Below, one piece after another: positions 63,701-64,000 of a DNA stretch of 64,000 nucleotides. This DNA comes from CAZCAC01 sp964496575 (lineage in GTDB: Bacteria > Planctomycetota > UBA1135 > GCA-002686595), in the NCBI GenBank assembly GCA_964496575.1, contig CAZCAC010000006.1, forward strand, positions 62,001-126,000. The letters are read 5' to 3'. Positions within the stretch are counted from its first letter, which is position 1, and each line of letters opens with the position of its first letter. Both the position numbers and the translations under genes were made by a program. The notes beneath the pieces are model-generated. The model ran no database searches. It had not been told where the DNA came from and saw only the letters and a list, made by a program, of their open reading frames with translations.

Positions 63701-63865
63701 CCACTTGCCGTCGAGGGCCAGCAGCGCGCCGATCTCGAAGTAGCCCGTGGCGATGTCGAAGGCCCTGGCGATTCCGGTCCACTCCTCGAGGTAGCGCAGT
63801 CCGGACCATCCCGAAACGCTGTTGTCGACGATGAAGAGGTCGCGGCCCCTTGGGTCAGCGGTCAT
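60719..63865 (-). CDS. PLD-domain SNF2/SF2 helicase, probable defence effector
   Basis: A 1048-residue protein. An N-terminal phospholipase-D-like nuclease domain (about 1-200) has FHAKAYITHAKLEV (H129, K131) and VGSSNFTAPGL (S150, N152). The helicase follows: Walker A CDGVGLGKTF near 268, DEAH box VVIIDEAHHFRN near 357, TATPINNR, and a C-terminal RecA half with VLIFTEFADTARYL, LSEGLNLQDA and QRIGRVDR. This is the PLD-SNF2 architecture seen in defence loci. It starts at 63865 with AAGGAG 4 nt upstream and runs into the methyltransferase gene 28 bp on. Methylase plus nuclease-helicase suggests a split type ISP-like restriction system with a PLD nuclease in place of Mrr; that model is inference. 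Confidence 0.88.
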   Translation of the reverse strand: MTADPRGRDLFIVDNSVSGWSGLRYLEEWTGIARAFDIATGYFEIGALLALDGKWQGLEKIRILMGAEMARRTHKALLEAVRSRAVEVLDHSIEVDKERNPFLNGIPAILEGLRSGQIECRVYDRDKFHAKAYITHAKLEVVGSQALVGSSNFTAPGLSENIELNIQVQSAREVAQLQEWFEEHWEAAVEVSDAVIETVSRHAHPFTPFDVYTKALQEFFRGHELTDTEWDETQSKMFGALDRYQQEAYRALMNVAGRYRGAFLCDGVGLGKTFVGLMLIERLVLHEGKRVVLFAPKGAKEGVWEPHLRQWLPHIGGVGGNADFSNLAVFSHTDLGRKGEFPERFRRIAELADVVIIDEAHHFRNPGRRGDPTKGIEPSRYHRLFALLDDTERTKTLFMLTATPINNRLSDFRHMVELFTRGVEDYFGRTLGVNNLRAHFNNMEKALRKALGHDLTDVAEHMTEAQELLAADEIFSRLVVQRSRSYARESQLRETGQAAAFPNRRSPEVADYSIHKTYGRLLEMFERAFRRQNPLFTLPMYYPLAWYRWPDESIDPMEEGRQRQVVGLIRTGFLKRFESSVAAFELSCDRLLKKLLAFIEVHSESKAEKSRLERWKAQNAEILGYVAQRQLEFWGEDVPESDDEDVVPQEMLDAVEPRDREEFNVEEMMSETFLDLDQIVQFLGEARKFEPGKDDKLKKLIRLLRSKELADQKVLIFTEFADTARYLRCQLAEEGIDGVEQVDSATKGNRADVIRRFSPYYNGSSSAELADAGETEIRVLISTDVLSEGLNLQDASRMINYDIHWNPVRLMQRIGRVDRRMNPEVEERLVADNPDVASSRGKVSFWNFLPPEELNALLTLYRTVTNKTMLISKTLGIEGRKLLTPEDDYDALREFNQAYEGTRTAVEEMHLEYQALLETVPSLRDHLRRLPGAIFSGRKRLARGARGVFFCYRLPALDKQSGEFTQDAGNTCWYLYDLDRDAILEEAGEIVASIRSKPNTPRKCAADEATLVDLRTRVEKHIKNTYLKRVDAPLGVKPALKCWMELCE

Positions 63866-63874
63866 CGGTCTCCT

Positions 63875-64000
63875 TCAGTGAGGCAGTTTGCAGAGTGAAA
63901 CGCGATGGACCCTTCGAAGGTCGTGAGCCAGGCGGGGCTGGAGTGCGCGAGCGACGTCGAAGGCCAAAGATCTGCGGTCGTGTATATCCAACCTCCCGAT
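63875..64000 (-). CDS. Possible 3' end of a gene upstream of the helicase (cut by window edge)
   Basis: A minus-strand frame is open from the window edge to a TGA at 63877-63875, reading 41 residues and ending RVSLCKLPH. The stop lies just before the helicase ribosome site (AAGGAG), the spacing of an operon member. But the residues are arginine/leucine-rich, and another frame on each strand is also open here, including a plus-strand ATG at 63905. Evidence for coding is weak; a repeat or non-coding promoter region is equally possible. Confidence 0.25.
   Translation of the reverse strand: MGRLDIHDRRSLAFDVARALQPRLAHDLRRVHRVSLCKLPH

Noticed and set aside
63905..64000. Plus-strand ATG at 63905 open to the window edge, as the start of a divergent gene
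   Set aside because: Only 32 codons are visible, there is no ribosome site, and two other frames are open in the same bases.

Overview
The window is 64 kb of high-GC bacterial chromosome and most resembles a planctomycete (Planctomycetota). The grounds are family content: a PF07638-type ECF sigma factor next to a Ser/Thr kinase with TPRs, two type I sulfatases, very long exported proteins built from carboxypeptidase-regulatory-like beta-sandwiches, a PDZ plus alpha/alpha-barrel (DUF6288-like) protein, zinc-ribbon membrane proteins and many exported proteins of unknown function. A marine relative of the Saltatorellus/Engelhardtia type is a guess from memory, not a search. No rRNA, tRNA, CRISPR array, intact insertion sequence or replication origin was seen.

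Layout. 1-7.6 kb: a cut-off exported protein, a UreH/NicO-like membrane protein, a protein with two fused metallo-beta-lactamase folds, a cupin, and an ECF sigma/kinase pair. 7.7-9.8 kb: an overlapping two-gene AbiE-like (type IV) toxin-antitoxin module on the minus strand, with three TGTACA palindromes spaced exactly 18 bp upstream. 10-17 kb: a ZU5-like lipoprotein, a zinc-ribbon membrane protein, an alpha/beta hydrolase, a TIM-barrel isomerase-like protein and a BaiN-type flavoprotein. 17.2-20.4 kb: ovoA and a probable ovoB, overlapping at TTGA, for ovothiol synthesis. 20.5-28.3 kb: two tandem paralogues of about 1030 residues with a DUF4143-type ATPase gene between them in the opposite direction. 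28.5-40.7 kb: lipoprotein, PDZ/barrel protein, beta-helix protein, sulfatase, SLC13-type transporter, zinc-ribbon membrane proteins including a CPBP protease, a DUF5131 protein and an exported protein of unknown function.

40.7-44.2 kb is a peroxide-response unit: a full OxyR-type operator, a katG with a lipoprotein signal, a 26-bp perfect inverted repeat, and an oxyR that keeps both redox cysteines. 44.4-49.7 kb is a cassette of carbamoyltransferase, SxtJ-like, DUF5989/SxtK-like and a convergent SGNH hydrolase with TPRs; its base composition looks less GC-rich than its neighbours. 49.8-54.4 kb holds a GNAT acetyltransferase, a duplicated-domain exported protein, an ATPase gene fragment broken by a hairpin element, and a membrane protein with an ExbD-like tail. 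54.4-54.9 kb is a long inverted repeat of ACGGAG units. 54.9-57.2 kb is a sulfatase fused to an endonuclease/exonuclease/phosphatase domain. 57.2-63.9 kb is a two-gene probable phage-defence operon: a PLD-SNF2 helicase followed by an N6-adenine methyltransferase with a type ISP-like target-recognition tail.

Themes: oxidative-stress protection (ovothiol, KatG, OxyR), sulfated-polymer use (sulfatases, an anion transporter), and defence or selfish modules (AbiE-like pair, helicase-methylase pair, ATPase islands, hairpin repeats). The least described candidates are the helicase/methylase pair, the sxtI-J-K-like cassette with its SGNH/TPR partner, and the AbiE-like pair whose antitoxin carries a nuclease-fold-like domain.
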